Assembly: GCA_949775045.1 (NCBI GenBank)
Contig: OX459110.1
Location: 9,550,741 to 9,614,740, forward strand
From: Metridium senile
Taxonomy: Eukaryota; Cnidaria; Anthozoa; Actiniaria; Metridiidae
Length of the DNA: 64,000 bases
Direction: 5' to 3'
The notes under the pieces were generated by a model. That model made no database searches. It saw only the letters and a program-made list of their open reading frames with translations, and was not told the origin of the DNA. Below, one piece after another: positions 12,402-23,519 of this stretch. How positions within the stretch are numbered: the stretch's first letter is position 1; each line of letters begins with the position of its first letter. Made by a program: the position numbers and the translations under genes.

Positions 12402-12642
12402 CAAAGACCAGTGGTCACTTACCAGCATGCACTGCGCGAAAGACTGAATCTCATGAAAATCGGACATTCAGATATTTTGATATATTTTACGATGTGAGTG
12501 GGTATTTACGCTCTTACTAAATCCTTTAGCGTTTTGTTTTATTTGTTTTCTCGTAAAACGACTGACTGCGGATGAATTATGTTATAACACTCAAATCAAA
12601 ATAAACAACGCAAAGCATGCCGGTAAGTGACCATGGTTCTTT
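12402..12642. mobile_element. TIR element family C, copy 1
   Basis: The ends are inverted repeats (AAAGACCAGTGGTCACTTAC left, GTAAGTGACCATGGTTCTTT right) around an interior with TTTTACGATGTGAGTGGGTA. Copy 2 is at 27361-27603, and an inverted fragment is at 56455-56625. It is non-autonomous. Confidence 0.8.
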
Positions 12643-12719
12643 AAAATCCTTTAAAACTCAACATTTAAGCAGAGCTAAAATCGAAGTCAATAGTGAGAAC
12701 ATAATTTGTTGATTTATTG

Positions 12720-13010
12720 CATGTTTTTTTTCAAGAAATATTAGTTTCAACATCTACCACTGCAACAACTTGTTATGGTGATATAACACAAATACGTAAA
12801 ACCGAAAACATGATATGAATAAATCGATAACAAGAGAAGAAATACCGACATCCTTTTAAAGAAATATTTGTTTCGTCATGTACCACTGCAACAACTTGTT
12901 ATGGTCATATAACACAAATACGTGAAACCGAAAACATGATATGAATAAATCGATAACAAGAGAAGAAATATCGACATCTTTTACAGGCTTCAGGGTGTGG
13001 ACTGTACCTT
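12720..13010. repeat. ~124-bp duplicated repeat, family D
   Basis: Two tandem units contain CCACTGCAACAACTTGTTAT, ATGAATAAATCGATAACAAG and AGAAGAAATACCGACATCC. Related single copies occur at 34430-34600 and 55600-55770, so it is a dispersed repeat. Its function is unknown. Confidence 0.7.
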
Positions 13011-13219
13011 TATTTACAACAACGATTTTTGAAATATAATAGGTTCATCAAGTGGAGGTAGTGAGTTTAAGTCGCCCACATTTAGTAAGGTAGTAACACA
13101 TTTGTGTCTGGCTAGAAGATTGAGAAGTAAAGAATGCTCATTTGACATCGCTTTCGGCATTATAAAAACGCCAAATTTCACCACTTTAGCAGCTGATAAC
13201 AAGGTGTGATTGTATTACA

Positions 13220-13560
13220 ATTTAAAAAGGGATTCTAATCTACTGTTTTAATAGAAAAAAATTAAAAAATTCTCACTTTATATTTAGCCAATCGTACATC
13301 AATTATCATCATTTCTTGGACGTTTTATCAGTTAAATTGTCGAGAATTAAAGTAATACGATTTAATAAAGTAAAAGTATTAAAATACGATTTAATAACAA
13401 AGTGTAATTGTATTACAATGATTCTAATCTACTGTTTTAATAGAAAAAATTAAAAAATTCTCACTTTATATTCAGCCAATCGTACATCAATTATCATCAT
13501 TGCTTGTACGTTTTATCAATTAAATTGTCGAGAACTAAAGTAATACGATTTCAACTTCGC
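13220..13560. repeat. ~190-bp tandem duplication
   Basis: The block GATTCTAATCTACTGTTTTA through AGCCAATCGTACATCAATTA and GTAATACGATTTAAT occurs twice in direct orientation with high identity. This is a recent local duplication of non-coding DNA. Confidence 0.8.
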
Positions 13561-13728
13561 AAAACGGACATTTTAACGAGATTTAAGCCTATATAATTAA
13601 TAAGAAGGGCTTCATATACACTTATCTCAAAAACGCATCCTTAATTTTTTTTTTTTTTTTTTCATAATGATAATAGCAATATCGATGAACTAAGTAATAA
13701 TCGACAGTTATTGAATATCGGTGAATAT

Positions 13729-13827
13729 AGCCTGAGAAAACAGACGTTGTTTCGCTCCTCTTCCCCCGCGAAACTAGTTAGTTTCGCGGGGGGACGAGGA
13801 GCGAAACAACGTCTGTTTTCTCAGGCT
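13729..13827. mobile_element. 99-bp near-perfect hairpin element
   Basis: The arm AGCCTGAGAAAACAGACGTT and onward is repeated in inverse to the other end with about 46-bp arms and almost no loop (centre near 13778). CGGTGAATA flanks it on both sides (13719-13727 and 13829-13837), a 9-bp direct repeat as expected for a target duplication. GAATATCGGTGAAT also recurs inverted at ~13862-13876, so it may sit inside an older inverted repeat. Confidence 0.8.
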
Positions 13828-14189
13828 ACGGTGAATAATAACCGAGACGGTGTCAAGGTTTTTATTCACCGATATTCACTGAGCCTGAGGTGGATAAATG
13901 TTTTAGTATGAATACATAAGTGATTATTTTAAAAAGTAAAAATAACCAGTCTTTTATAAAGAAAAACTGTTCATTTCCTATTTCTCAAAGCGCGCGAACC
14001 GCTGTAGGTGATTATAGAGAAATGTGTGAATTTATCGACCAATCAGCGTGCACGATTTTGTATACTAAGTAATAACGAGGAACTTGGTGTCTTTAATATT
14101 GCTTATTTTTACACTTTTTTATAATGATAACAGTAATAACGATTATGGCTGTGATGATGATGAAGATATTTCTAATTTCAAGTTCATTT

Positions 14190-14191
14190 AT

Positions 14192-14286
<95 letters not shown>

Positions 14287-15110
14287 TGATGATGATTAAT
14301 ATTATGAGAATGATGCTGGTAATATTGATGATGATGTAGATATTTCTAATATATATATCTATATATATATCTATATATTTCTTTCTATTTTAATTAATAA
14401 CAATAACAATAATAATAATAATAATGATGATAATGATGATTTATATTACGAGATTGATGTTGATGACATTGATGATAATAAGGATATTTCTAATTTTAAT
14501 AAATAATGATAATTAAAATGATTATTATTTATGATGATTACGAGATTGATGCTCATGACATTGATGATAATAAGGATATTTCTAATTTTAATAAATAATG
14601 ATAATTAAAATGATTATTATTTATGATGATCAATTATTATGAAGATGATCAAAAACAATAGCATTTCGCAGATGATAATAATATTTTTCGATATTTACAT
14701 TTTTAAAATACTGGGAAATGATGATGATGATGGCGATGATGATAAGGATATTTCAAATTTTAATTAATAATGATAATTAAGTAACGAATAATACAATGTT
14801 GATCAATTATTATGAACAGGTTAATATTTAATAATAATAGCATTATGATAATGATAATATTATTTTTCGATATTTGTATTTTTTTTAAATACTGGTAAAT
14901 TAATGATAATAGTAATTTATTAACTTATATTGCGCAAATTCAATCGTGAGATTTTCAAATGCGCATTACAATAGATAATAATATATATGAAAATATTTGA
15001 TAATAAAATAAAATATATATAATGATGATGATGATGATGGCGATGATGATAGGGATATTTCTATATTCTAATTAATAACGATAGTTAAAGTAATAAATAA
15101 TACAATGATG
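14190..15110. repeat. AAT microsatellite and AAT/GAT-rich DNA
   Basis: A nearly pure (AAT)n run at about 14190-14283 is followed by degenerate AAT/GAT/TGA repeats with a two-copy ~83-bp block containing AAGGATATTTCTAATTTTAA (about 14480 and 14570). ORFs here are poly-Asn or poly-Ile artefacts. Confidence 0.9.
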
Positions 15111-15540
15111 AATATAATATTTTTTGATATGAGATGGTTTTAACCATCTTAAAAGTAGCGAATGGTGCCCCAAATATTAAAATGTTAAAATTAAAATACT
15201 AGCTTATCGTCTAAGTATAGTTTGGTACTACTTCCTCAAATGGTAACGTCATGGTATGTTTGTTCTTGGATGTTATTTTTAATGTAAACTATTAACAGAG
15301 CATTATAGGACTTCTAATGTTAACGAGTACGTGCTATCCATGGGCACGTTCACCCACTTGATATTAGATTAATGTGCGCATCTGGTTTTTTCATATGTAA
15401 TCTAATTTAATGTGGCTTGATTAATTTTTACCCTTTTCTGTGTTCATATTTTCTTTTTTCTTTTTGAGTTCTTCTTTCTTCTTTATTTCTTATTTTGACA
15501 CCATCATTTATAATAACTTTCTTCGTTTGCACCTGTTGTT

Positions 15541-16004
15541 TCATTCATTCGTTCACTCATACAATAACTGATTTAATTATTCATTCATTCATTCTATAAT
15601 AAATTTATTTATTCATTCTTCCAATCATTCATTCATTCGTTCAATCATTCATTCATTAACTTTTTCATTCGTTTAATAAATCATTCATGAATTCATAACA
15701 TAATTCATCAATTCACTCATTCATTCATTTATTATTCATTTGTTCAATAGCCCATTCATTCATTCATTCATTCACTCATTTACTTATTCATTTATTCATT
15801 CATTCATTCATTCATTCATTTACTTATTCATTCATTCATTTATTCATTCATTCATCCATCCAACCATCCATCCACTCATTCACTGACTCAGTTAATCTTA
15901 CTTTCATACTTTTAATTACTTATTTATTGACCTACTTACATACTTACTTACCTCCTTACTTACATATTTACTATCTTACCTACTTTCTTACCTTCTTACT
16001 AGCC

Positions 16005-16038
<34 letters not shown>

Positions 16039-16078
16039 TGCTTACTTACTTACTTACTTACCTACTTACTTACCTACC

Positions 16079-16109
<31 letters not shown>

Positions 16110-16138
16110 CTACTTACTTACTTATTTACTTACTTAAA
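15541..16138. repeat. ATTC and TTAC tetranucleotide repeats
   Basis: ATTC-type repeat (15541-15885) passes into TTAC-type repeat (15900-16138). Purine-poor runs lie on the plus strand. The Tyr/Leu/Thr-rich ORF over it is an artefact. Confidence 0.95.
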
Positions 16139-16574
16139 AGTCATTAAAATGACTATCTTTGTGTCTTTGTTTTGATATAGTTTTTTGCTTTGTTTTAATA
16201 ATATTACAAACAATAGTTTGTGTATGACCAACGTATACCTAAACAATACTCTGTGTAAAAGTATCAACTATTAAAAGTCATAAAACATCTAATGTTTTTG
16301 TTTAAACTTTCAAACATTTATTTTCCTCGAACGTTTTGTCTTTCCTTCTAGTTAGGCATTCTAGATTATATGTACCCTATCCGACTTAATATTCAATAAC
16401 GTAGTACTTATTTGTTTCCTCTCGATCAGACTTAATTTCTCTCCTTAAAGCCTCTCGAGATCTCTAGTCGTTTTAAACTATCCACTTATTGATAATAGGT
16501 TTATTATATTTTTTCTTAAAAGTAAAATGACAGTATTTCAACTATTGATTGGATCTTCTTTTTTCCCAAACTTC

Positions 16575-16616
16575 CATCGCCTGATGAAGACTAGCAGTAG
16601 CAGTCGAAACTGTCCA
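16575..16616 (+). ncRNA. Hammerhead-like motif beta, copy 1 (decayed)
   Basis: CTGATGA at 16581-16587, one extra A, stem II GACT/AGTC (16589-16592 and 16602-16605) with loop AGCAGTAGC, then GAAAC and TGTC. The downstream CACTTG no longer pairs with the upstream CATCGC, so stem I is lost and activity is unlikely. Compare copy 2 at 16716-16760. Confidence 0.45.
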
Positions 16617-16715
16617 CTTGATAATTGGTTTAAAACTTTGCTCAGCATTTCTTAAAAGTAAAATGACAGTATTTCAACTATTGATTGGCCATGGATTTTC
16701 TTTTTTCCACACTTA

Positions 16716-16760
16716 CATCGCCTGATGAAGACTAGCAGTAGCAGTCGAAACGCCGCGGTG
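16716..16760 (+). ncRNA. Hammerhead-like ribozyme motif beta, copy 2
   Basis: Stem I is CATCGC (16716-16721) with GCGGTG (16755-16760), six pairs including one G-U. The core is CTGATGA (16722-16728) plus one extra A, and stem II is GACT/AGTC closing a nine-base loop. GAAAC is followed by GCC, so the base expected to be U16.1 is C. Stem III is at most two pairs with no loop, which would favour dimeric folding. It is a recognisable relative of small hammerhead variants. Activity is uncertain because of the C and the extra A. Confidence 0.5.
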
Positions 16761-16782
16761 CAAACTTTCGACATTCTTATGG

Positions 16783-16913
16783 AAACTAGCGAGTAAACTA
16801 ATATAGGCTGCGTCGGTGTTTAATATAAACGATAGGTAATATAATGAAATTTGTAACAACGTAACTTAACTTTATACTGACGTTTCGAGCTTTAGCCCTT
16901 CGTCGGAGTAAAC
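16783..16913 (-). mobile_element. Hammerhead element family alpha, single unit
   Basis: On the minus strand the order is hammerhead-like motif (16871-16913), AAGTTA, then the unit ending CAGCCTATA..AGTTTACTCGCTAGTTTC. It lies directly right of the beta motif. It is non-coding and lacks a second unit. Confidence 0.7.
16871..16913 (-). ncRNA. Hammerhead-like ribozyme motif alpha
   Basis: On the minus strand: stem I strand TTTACT, core CCGACGA (U4 replaced by C), one extra A, stem II GGGC/GCTC with loop TAAA, GAAA, CGTC, then AGTA pairing back to TACT. Stem III is the palindrome ACGT, which can only form properly between two RNA copies. The core is intact at the other catalytic positions. The best copy is at 33071-33113. 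Confidence 0.5.
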
Positions 16914-17279
16914 ATTATGTCTTGATTTAGATATAAATGTACACTGCAACTCAAAATATTGAATAAATCGTTGCATTCAGGATGACACTTTATAGATAAG
17001 TAATTACGGTTATTTAATCCCTATTTGAAGTATTATTTAGTCAGAATCACCTTAAAACAACCCTTGAAGGGTAATCTTCTCGAGTTTACTTCATCTGTCA
17101 CTTATTTCTCTTGAAGGTAGGTGATTAGAATTAGTGTTAGTCAGTCAAGTCAATGACTGGTTTTTATCGTCCTTCCAATGGAAGGCTTTTTGTATTTATA
17201 TGGGCGTGTTAATTTGTCGAGTACTGACATAGATATACGATGTGAAATTTAATTTTTTCTGAGAACTTTACTAACAGTA

Positions 17280-17635
17280 GTGTATTTTTTTTTCTCTTTT
17301 TTCATTTCTTTTTTTTTTCTGTGCTTTTTCGTTTCTCCCCCTTTTTTAAAAACTTTTTTTTATTGTTTGTGTTCTCCCTATTTTTATAAATATATACCTC
17401 CCACTTGTCTACTGTCTGTGTTTTTGCTCCCTTTTTAATATTCATCAATCCTTTCCTTTCTCATTTCCCCTTATTTGTATTTCTTTGCCCTGCTATTTAT
17501 ATTCAATTATTTTTTTTTCTTTCATTCTTTCTTTCTTTGTTTTTTATTTTTTTTATTTCTTTGCCCTGTTATTTTTATTCAATTTTTTTTCTTTATTTTT
17601 CTTTCATCTTTTCTTCCTTTGTTTCTAAGGAAACA
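17280..17635. repeat. T-rich low-complexity DNA
   Basis: TTTC/TTTT-rich plus strand with the near-duplicate TTTCTTTGCCCTGCTATTTA and TTTCTTTGCCCTGTTATTTT (about 17480 and 17556). ORFs are Phe/Leu-rich artefacts. Confidence 0.7.
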
Positions 17636-17639
17636 ATTG

Positions 17640-18050
17640 GAGTAATAATATATGATAGAGTGCAAATAGTATATCCGTAAATCATTATCGATAGCGGTTA
17701 AATTAAGATAGACTAGCTCGATGTTTCTGAGGAAATAATTGTAGTAAAAATGTACGATAACTGATGGACAAACTAGGGTAGACTGCGTCGATGTTTCTGA
17801 GGAAGTAATTGGAGTAAAAATGTACGATAACTAGGGGATAAACTAGGGTAGACTGCGTCGATGTTTTTAAGGAAGTAATTGGAGTAAAAATGTACGATAA
17901 CTGGCGGTTAAACTAGGCTAGACTGCGTCGATGTTTTTAAGGAAGTAATTGGAGTAAAAATGTACGATAACTAGCGGTTAAACTAGGATAGACTGCATCG
18001 ATGTTTCAATTGTGAGCTGTGATTATACCGTCCTACTGACGTTTCGAACA
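17640..18050 (-). repeat. 70-bp tandem array fused to hammerhead remnant
   Basis: The TCGATGTTT block recurs at exactly 70-bp steps (17718, 17788, 17858, 17928 and 17998). The unit on the minus strand contains CATCGACGCAGTC..CTAGTTTA and CGTACATTTTTACTCCAATT. The right edge reads CCTACTGACGTTTCGAAC, the inverse of GTTCGAAACGTCAGTAGG, which is the 3' half of hammerhead alpha. On the minus strand the order is therefore ribozyme remnant, then tandem units, as at 34602-35104. Confidence 0.8.
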
Positions 18051-18489
18051 TATTCTAAAAGCATTTTTAAATATAGCCTCTATATACTCGATACATGTTT
18101 GATGTTCAATTTATACATTTTGACCGTTATATCGAGACATTCTATAAGATTATTTTAATAGCCTCTATGCCCAACACATCCTTGATAGCCAGTGTTCATC
18201 TCCTCTCTTGTCCGTTACAGCCTCGAAAATATCTACTAAAGTTGTTTATGTGTCCTATAGCTGTTCAATTTACTTAATGAAATCACTGGCCCTTGAGGGC
18301 ATTACTAATACTAACAATAACAAGTGTAATTTATGCATCCTTGCCAAGATTGTCACCAAGAGACAAAAAAGTTAATTAAAGTTAGTATATCTTGGGGGGT
18401 TACGGTTTTTTGAGTTTATGGCATTTACATGTGCTGGTTTGAAAAAAATAGGGTCACATACGTAATTAAAGATATGTTTGTATACATAT
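18051..18489. other. Intergenic DNA without recognised feature
   Basis: AT-rich with a few short ORFs. No repeat unit or protein motif was seen. Confidence 0.4.
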
Positions 18490-18915
18490 GCACATGTATG
18501 AGTGTAAGGATGATGTTGATAATGATGATGGTGATGTTTTTTGTTGATGACGATAATGATGATGTTGTTGATGATGATAGTGATGTTGTTGATGATGATG
18601 GTGATGTTTTTTGTTATGATGATGATGTTGTTGTTGATGATGATGTTGATATTTTTTGTTGATGATGTTGTTGATGATGTTGGTGCTGATGGTGATGTTT
18701 TTTTGTTGATGACGATGATGATGATGTTGATGATGATGATGATGGTGATGTTGTTGATGACGATGTTGATGATTATGATGATATCGATGATGGTGATACT
18801 GTTGGTGATGATGATGATGAAGTTGTTGATGATGATGATTGCGATGTTGATGAAAATGATGAAGATGGCGATGTTGTGGATAATGATGATGATGTTGATA
18901 GTGGTGGTGATGATA
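18490..18915. repeat. GAT/GTT trinucleotide-rich repeat
   Basis: Imperfect GATGATGTTGTT-type repeat with higher-order blocks such as GGTGATGTTTTTTGTTGATG. The long His-rich minus-strand frame and Met-rich plus frames are translation artefacts of the repeat. Confidence 0.9.
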
Positions 18916-19779
18916 TAGCAAATCTCTCATAAAATTCTGTGATTTCTCATTTGAAGCATCAAACCTCAACTAGACACAACTTTGGTTTTGATTTCGAAAC
19001 CTTTTGTCACATCTTGACTCTGAAACAAAAACATCTAAAAGCTACTTTACAAAGTTTACAAAACAAAACTTAACCGCTAAAAAAACTGAAATAATACAAA
19101 AAATAAAAATAATTTCCCATCAGTTCAATCAACATCTATACAAGGGGCCAAACATATGGTAATAAAATCATTGCAATTTTGTTCTTGAATATTCGATTTA
19201 GTTTTATACACCGTCCACTGCAACAGCTTACCACCACAAAATCCAGCAAACACTGCAGTTAAATATGTGTTGTGAAAAATTTGAAAACGAAAGGAAATAC
19301 TTTTAAGCCTTTTTACTCTTGAGGCGAAAAGCCGACAAGACGCGCAAAGGACCATGGGTCATTTACTAAACGTTTCTGGCATTTCGTGCACTCAAAAAGA
19401 TGAGAACGGTCGAAATAACGTTGACGTTACAGATGTCAATATTAGTGTTAGTAGAGCAGATTACGTATGACTATATGAAAAGCTCACAGCTTTAACGCGG
19501 TCAAGGTACGGCAAGGCAAGGCACTTCAAAAACTTCTAGAAACATCACGATCGCGGCAAGGCACGCACACGGCACTGAACTTTTCACAGTCACACAGAAT
19601 CTGCTCTAAAGATAACTTGTACATCGTGCGTACACCAAATTGAAAAAGGTTGTCGTTTACCTAGATCGTAGATCATAGAAGCAGATACAAACAAAAGACT
19701 TCCAATACCACTTCAACTGTCTCGGGCTCCATGTTGAATTGCACTAGCACGGTACTTAAGGACAAGTCATACATATTAT
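18916..19779. other. Intergenic DNA with possible family D remnant
   Basis: GTCCACTGCAACAGCTTACC at about 19211-19230 resembles the conserved block of repeat family D. Purine-rich AAGGCAAGGCA-type sequence occurs around 19505-19575. No gene is supported. Confidence 0.35.
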
Positions 19780-20215
19780 TCATTAAAATCCTATTCACTA
19801 CTTCGGCCCCCGCCTCTATGATCTACGATCTATAATATACGATCTATGACCCACATTTCGAGACACGATAAACGTTTCTTCAAAAAGATGTCTAGGAACA
19901 ATAAACTTAACTGATGGTTTATTCATTAAAATCCCATTCACTACTTCGGTCTCCGCCTCTATGATCTACGATCTATAATATACGATCTATGACCCACATT
20001 TCGAAATACAATAAACGTTACTTCAAAAAGATGTCTAGGAACAGTAAACTTAACTGATGGTTTATTCATTAAAATCCCATTCACTACTTCGGTCTCCGCC
20101 TCTATGATCTACGATCTATAATATACGATCTATGATCTACATTTTGAAACACCACAACTTTTGTTCAAAAAGCTGTCTACGAACAGTAAACTTAACTGAT
20201 GGTTTGGACGTGATC
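19780..20215. repeat. 143-bp tandem array (three units)
   Basis: CACTACTTCGG recurs with a 143-bp spacing (CTTCGG at 19801, 19944 and 20087). Each unit contains the shorter internal repeat ATGATCTACGATCTATAATA. Units end with AAACTTAACTGATGGTTT. Non-coding. Confidence 0.85.
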
Positions 20216-20610
20216 CCTTCTTCGTCGTGGTAATAAAATGGCAAATAGTTATAGCTATCAGATGTAATAATAATGATAATATTTTCGCTAATCATTGAAA
20301 AGCATTTAGGTGACCCTTTTACTAGAGTAGGCTTAAGACCACACAAGAGCCTGCAGGTATCGACTAAAACAAGCCTTTCTGTTCTCTGTTTTATGTAAGC
20401 CTTTTTAAAATAATCGAACACCGGCATTGCATGCTGATCGACCAAAGCAAAGCTATAACGGAACGAGTGTTAATTAAGTCTATTTAAATCAAAACCCCAT
20501 GCTTAACCACCTGTTATACTAGTTTCTTCCTTTTCCTCTTTTATTCTTATCGTTCTTATATCATTTTACAGATCTGACAGTCTAGCGCTTCTTGACACGA
20601 CAAGGCCAAA

Positions 20611-20751
20611 TCGATCCAAATATGGCGACCTATTGTTCTTGACTGGCTAGCCTCTTGTTCACGTTGGAACTCAATAGAGTTTTCACATGTATGAGAGGTG
20701 AGTCTGTCGAGATTAATAGTAATACAAATTGGTCGCCATATTTCGACTCGA
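20611..20751. mobile_element. TIR element family E, copy 1
   Basis: Ends TCGATCCAAATATGGCGACC and GGTCGCCATATTTCGACTCG are inverted repeats. The interior carries TTGACTGGCTAGCCTC and its inverse. A second copy lies 101 bp downstream, fragments are at 21859-21930, and an interrupted copy is at about 57880-58536. Confidence 0.8.
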
Positions 20752-20852
20752 TGTATAGTACTGTTTGAGTAGAAACTCGCTAGTATATATACCTTAAAAT
20801 CTATATCAATATAATACATATCCATAAATTGCAATTTTTGTCACTGAATACA

Positions 20853-20996
20853 CCGAATCGAAATATGGCGACCAATTTGAATAACTATCGTTATTGACTC
20901 ACTAGCCTCTCCTTCGTGTAAAAACTCCATTGTATTCCATCATGAACACGAGGCTAGTCAGTCAAGAACAATAGCAGGCCGCCATATTTCGATTCT
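20853..20996. mobile_element. TIR element family E, copy 2
   Basis: Starts CGAATCGAAATATGGCGACC and ends GGCCGCCATATTTCGATTC, with internal GACTCACTAGCCTC and GAGGCTAGTCAGTC arms. It is 144 bp and non-coding, in tandem with copy 1. Confidence 0.8.
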
Positions 20997-21083
20997 GTCT
21001 ATTACTTTTCTTTTGTATTTTATCAAGACGTTGTATATTCTGTACACGTAATAATTGTAAAACGCTTTAAAAGTTGTGATCAT

Positions 21084-21283
21084 TGACTATCGACTTTCGA
21101 CTATCGACTATCGACTATCGACTATCGACTATCGATTTTCGACTATCGCCGACTATCGACTATCGACTATCGACTATCGACTATCGACTATCGACTATCG
21201 ACTATCGACTATCGACTATCGACTATCGACTATCGACTATCGACTATCGACTATCGATTTTCGACTTTCGACTTTCGACTATC
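21084..21283. repeat. 7-bp minisatellite (CGACTAT)n
   Basis: About 28 head-to-tail heptamers, nearly perfect, with CGACTTT/CGATTTT variants at both edges. Because 7 is not a multiple of 3 and the unit has no stop in three plus frames, every forward frame stays open and repeats a seven-residue string. These are artefact proteins. Confidence 0.97.
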
Positions 21284-21554
21284 ATGTGAAATGTGCTATA
21301 TGAGCTCCACACTGATTTCTTAAGAAAAATATGTTTAATTTATACATTGGTAAATGTTGATTTGAAGGCCTATCAGTTGTCTTTTTCTTATACTGTCATG
21401 TGCTACCCTCAGTAAATAAACCTTCAAAAAATGAAACAACACACCTGACTGCTGCAATTTCATAAACATTTTAAATCATACCATAGATTTGATTATTTGA
21501 AATTTGAAAACGCAAATAAGTAGTTAAATTATTATTATTTATTTAATTTAATTA

Positions 21555-21793
21555 TTTTACTCCGACAAAGGGCTAAAGCTCGAAACGTCAGTAAAGTTAA
21601 GTCAACATTTTTTAAGGTGTTATAAATTTCATTATATTACCTATCTTTATATATCAAACACCGACGCAGCCTATACTAGCTTACTCGCTAGTTTCTATTT
21701 CTATTTTTTACGGTGTTACAAATTTCATTATATTACCTATCGTTTATATCAAACACCGACGCAGCCTATACTAGTTTACTCGCTAGTTTGCAT
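21555..21793 (+). mobile_element. Hammerhead element family alpha, two units
   Basis: Order on the plus strand: TTTTACTCCGACAAAGGGC (core G8 changed to A), GAAACGTCAGTAAAG, then two direct units each ending CGACGCAGCCTATACTAG and TTACTCGCTAGTTT. The ribozyme is probably dead but the ribozyme-then-repeat layout is intact. Confidence 0.75.
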
Positions 21794-21858
21794 TTATTAT
21801 TTATTGTTTTAGTATAGAAACCCACAAGCATCCTATGTTCGATTTCATATTCTTTTTG

Positions 21859-21930
21859 ACTGGCTAGCCTCCCATACATGAAAACTGATCTATCGTGTTT
21901 CAACACGAACACGAGGCTAGCCAGTCAAGG
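21859..21930. mobile_element. Family E fragment
   Basis: TTGACTGGCTAGCCTCCCAT is mirrored by CACGAGGCTAGCCAGTCAAG. This is the inner foldback of family E without its outer ends. Confidence 0.6.
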
Positions 21931-22289
21931 TCGAGATATTGTGATGAGGTCTTTATACTTTAGGTTAATCTTAAAATAAAACAATATAGTGCAAATAGTA
22001 TAATAATGAAGATTGTTTTTGAAGATCATTTCCTTTTCACTTTATAAAGTTATATTTAGACCAAAGCGCTCGTTGTTTAGGGAAAAGCGCTTTTCGGTCT
22101 GTTTACAAACACCTTACCAAGGTCAATACAGAGCAGCTGGGAGAGTGAAAAACTCCATTCTCTCTCGTGATTTAATAAATGGTTATCAAAGACCCGTGGT
22201 GTTGTTAACATGTGATAATTTATTCGTTTTCTAGGAGCTGACTTATACAGACTAAAACAAAAACAAGCAATAAAGTGAAGACAACAGAC

Positions 22290-22950
22290 AACTCGTGACA
22301 TTCTACAATTTGATCAAACGTTCCATTTGATCAATCGTTCCACTGATCAATCGTTCCATTGGATTAAAAATTATATTTGATCAAACGTTCCATTTTGGGT
22401 GTAACAAACATTTACTCCTTGGTCAAGTCTAAGGTGATTCCTAACGATCAATGGAAAAGTTTTGCCTGTTGATCAAATTTTCTATTTGGGTCTTTTCGAA
22501 CAATATAAATTAACAATCAGGTCCGTTTTCAAGAATTCGTAAGTGCTTTCGAAGAGTCAATCGGGAAATTTGCAGTTGATTAAACGTTCTTGTGGGCGTC
22601 ATCAAATTCACCAGAAATTGACATTTCGTCAAAAAGCTCAAGAACATTCAAGAATTTCACGGAGTGATTAAATAGAGTCATCAAACATTTGGATCAAACA
22701 TTCGCAAGTGCTTCTGAACAAAGCACATTTCAAGAATCGCTTGTTGATCAAACGCTCCATTGCGACTTGATCGATTTCAAGCTCCCGCAACTACTTCCGA
22801 AGAGTTGATCGCATATCATCACCAGCATCGGAAATTGACAACGCGTCTGATTTCGCTAGAGAATCTTCAATCAGTGATTCAGAATTGTCGTGAAATTTAC
22901 CAAGCTTGTTGATCAAACGTTCGACGAGGAGAAAGAATATTTGATCAGGT
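22290..22950. repeat. Dispersed TTGATCAAACGTTC motif cluster
   Basis: Around eight imperfect copies of TTGATCAAACGTTCCA occur at irregular spacing (for example 22310, 22376 and 22910). The same motif is clustered at 45340-46600 and 48180-49660. No fixed period is evident here. Confidence 0.6.
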
Positions 22951-23519
22951 TAGTAATCACATGGTACTCATTGAATGTCTTTAGCTCTTTTCTATGTATT
23001 TGTTCAGGTTTATCACTTTGATTCGTGTCATATTTTAAAAGTCCAAAGTGCAACATTGATTGTAAATTGTGATTTTCTTTCAACTTCGAAAAGAGGAATA
23101 CTGTAATAATAGTTAGTATTTATAAATCTATTTATTTACAAAGCTTTCACCCTCCAAATGATACAAAAATAATACTTATATACTAGATACAATAAAAAGA
23201 TAGCAAGGCGAGAGTTGAGGTTAGCAGTAGACTCTAAACTGCGTTATTTCTTTTGTTCTCTATCAGCTAGTACAATCTACTAAAATCAGTAGTCATTTTA
23301 CTTCCACTGGCGAAGGAAGATCACGCTAGGATCACATAAAGAGTTCGTATATGTTTCTCGACTATTAGTATTTCCTATAGAATACAATGTTTGTTTGCGA
23401 CTTATTTGAGCAGTCAGTGTCCTTGATTCTTAGACTTAATACTGGCTTACTCGATGGGCGTAGCAGATTTAGTTATAACGGTTGTATTAGAGCTGAGATT
23501 GCTGTGCGTTGCTTTAATC
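22951..23519. other. Intergenic DNA without recognised feature
   Basis: No TIR pair, tandem unit or protein-like frame was seen. Confidence 0.4.

Larger units (their letters stand above)
16513..16760 (+). repeat. ~141-bp duplicated unit ending in hammerhead-like motif (family beta)
   Basis: TTCTTAAAAGTAAAATGACA and TATTTCAACTATTGATTGG occur in both units, and each unit ends with CTGATGAAGACTAGCAGTAG. The CTGATGA cores are 141 bp apart (16581 and 16722). The arrangement resembles the tandem ends of a retroelement. No protein remnant was found. Confidence 0.7.

Noticed and set aside
18466..18969. 167-codon His-rich minus-strand ORF
   Set aside because: Translation of a GAT/GTT trinucleotide repeat, with no unique domain at either end.
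20137..20445. 102-codon minus-strand ORF with protein-like look
   Set aside because: It opens with TTG rather than ATG, its C-terminus is the 143-bp satellite, and no motif is recognised.
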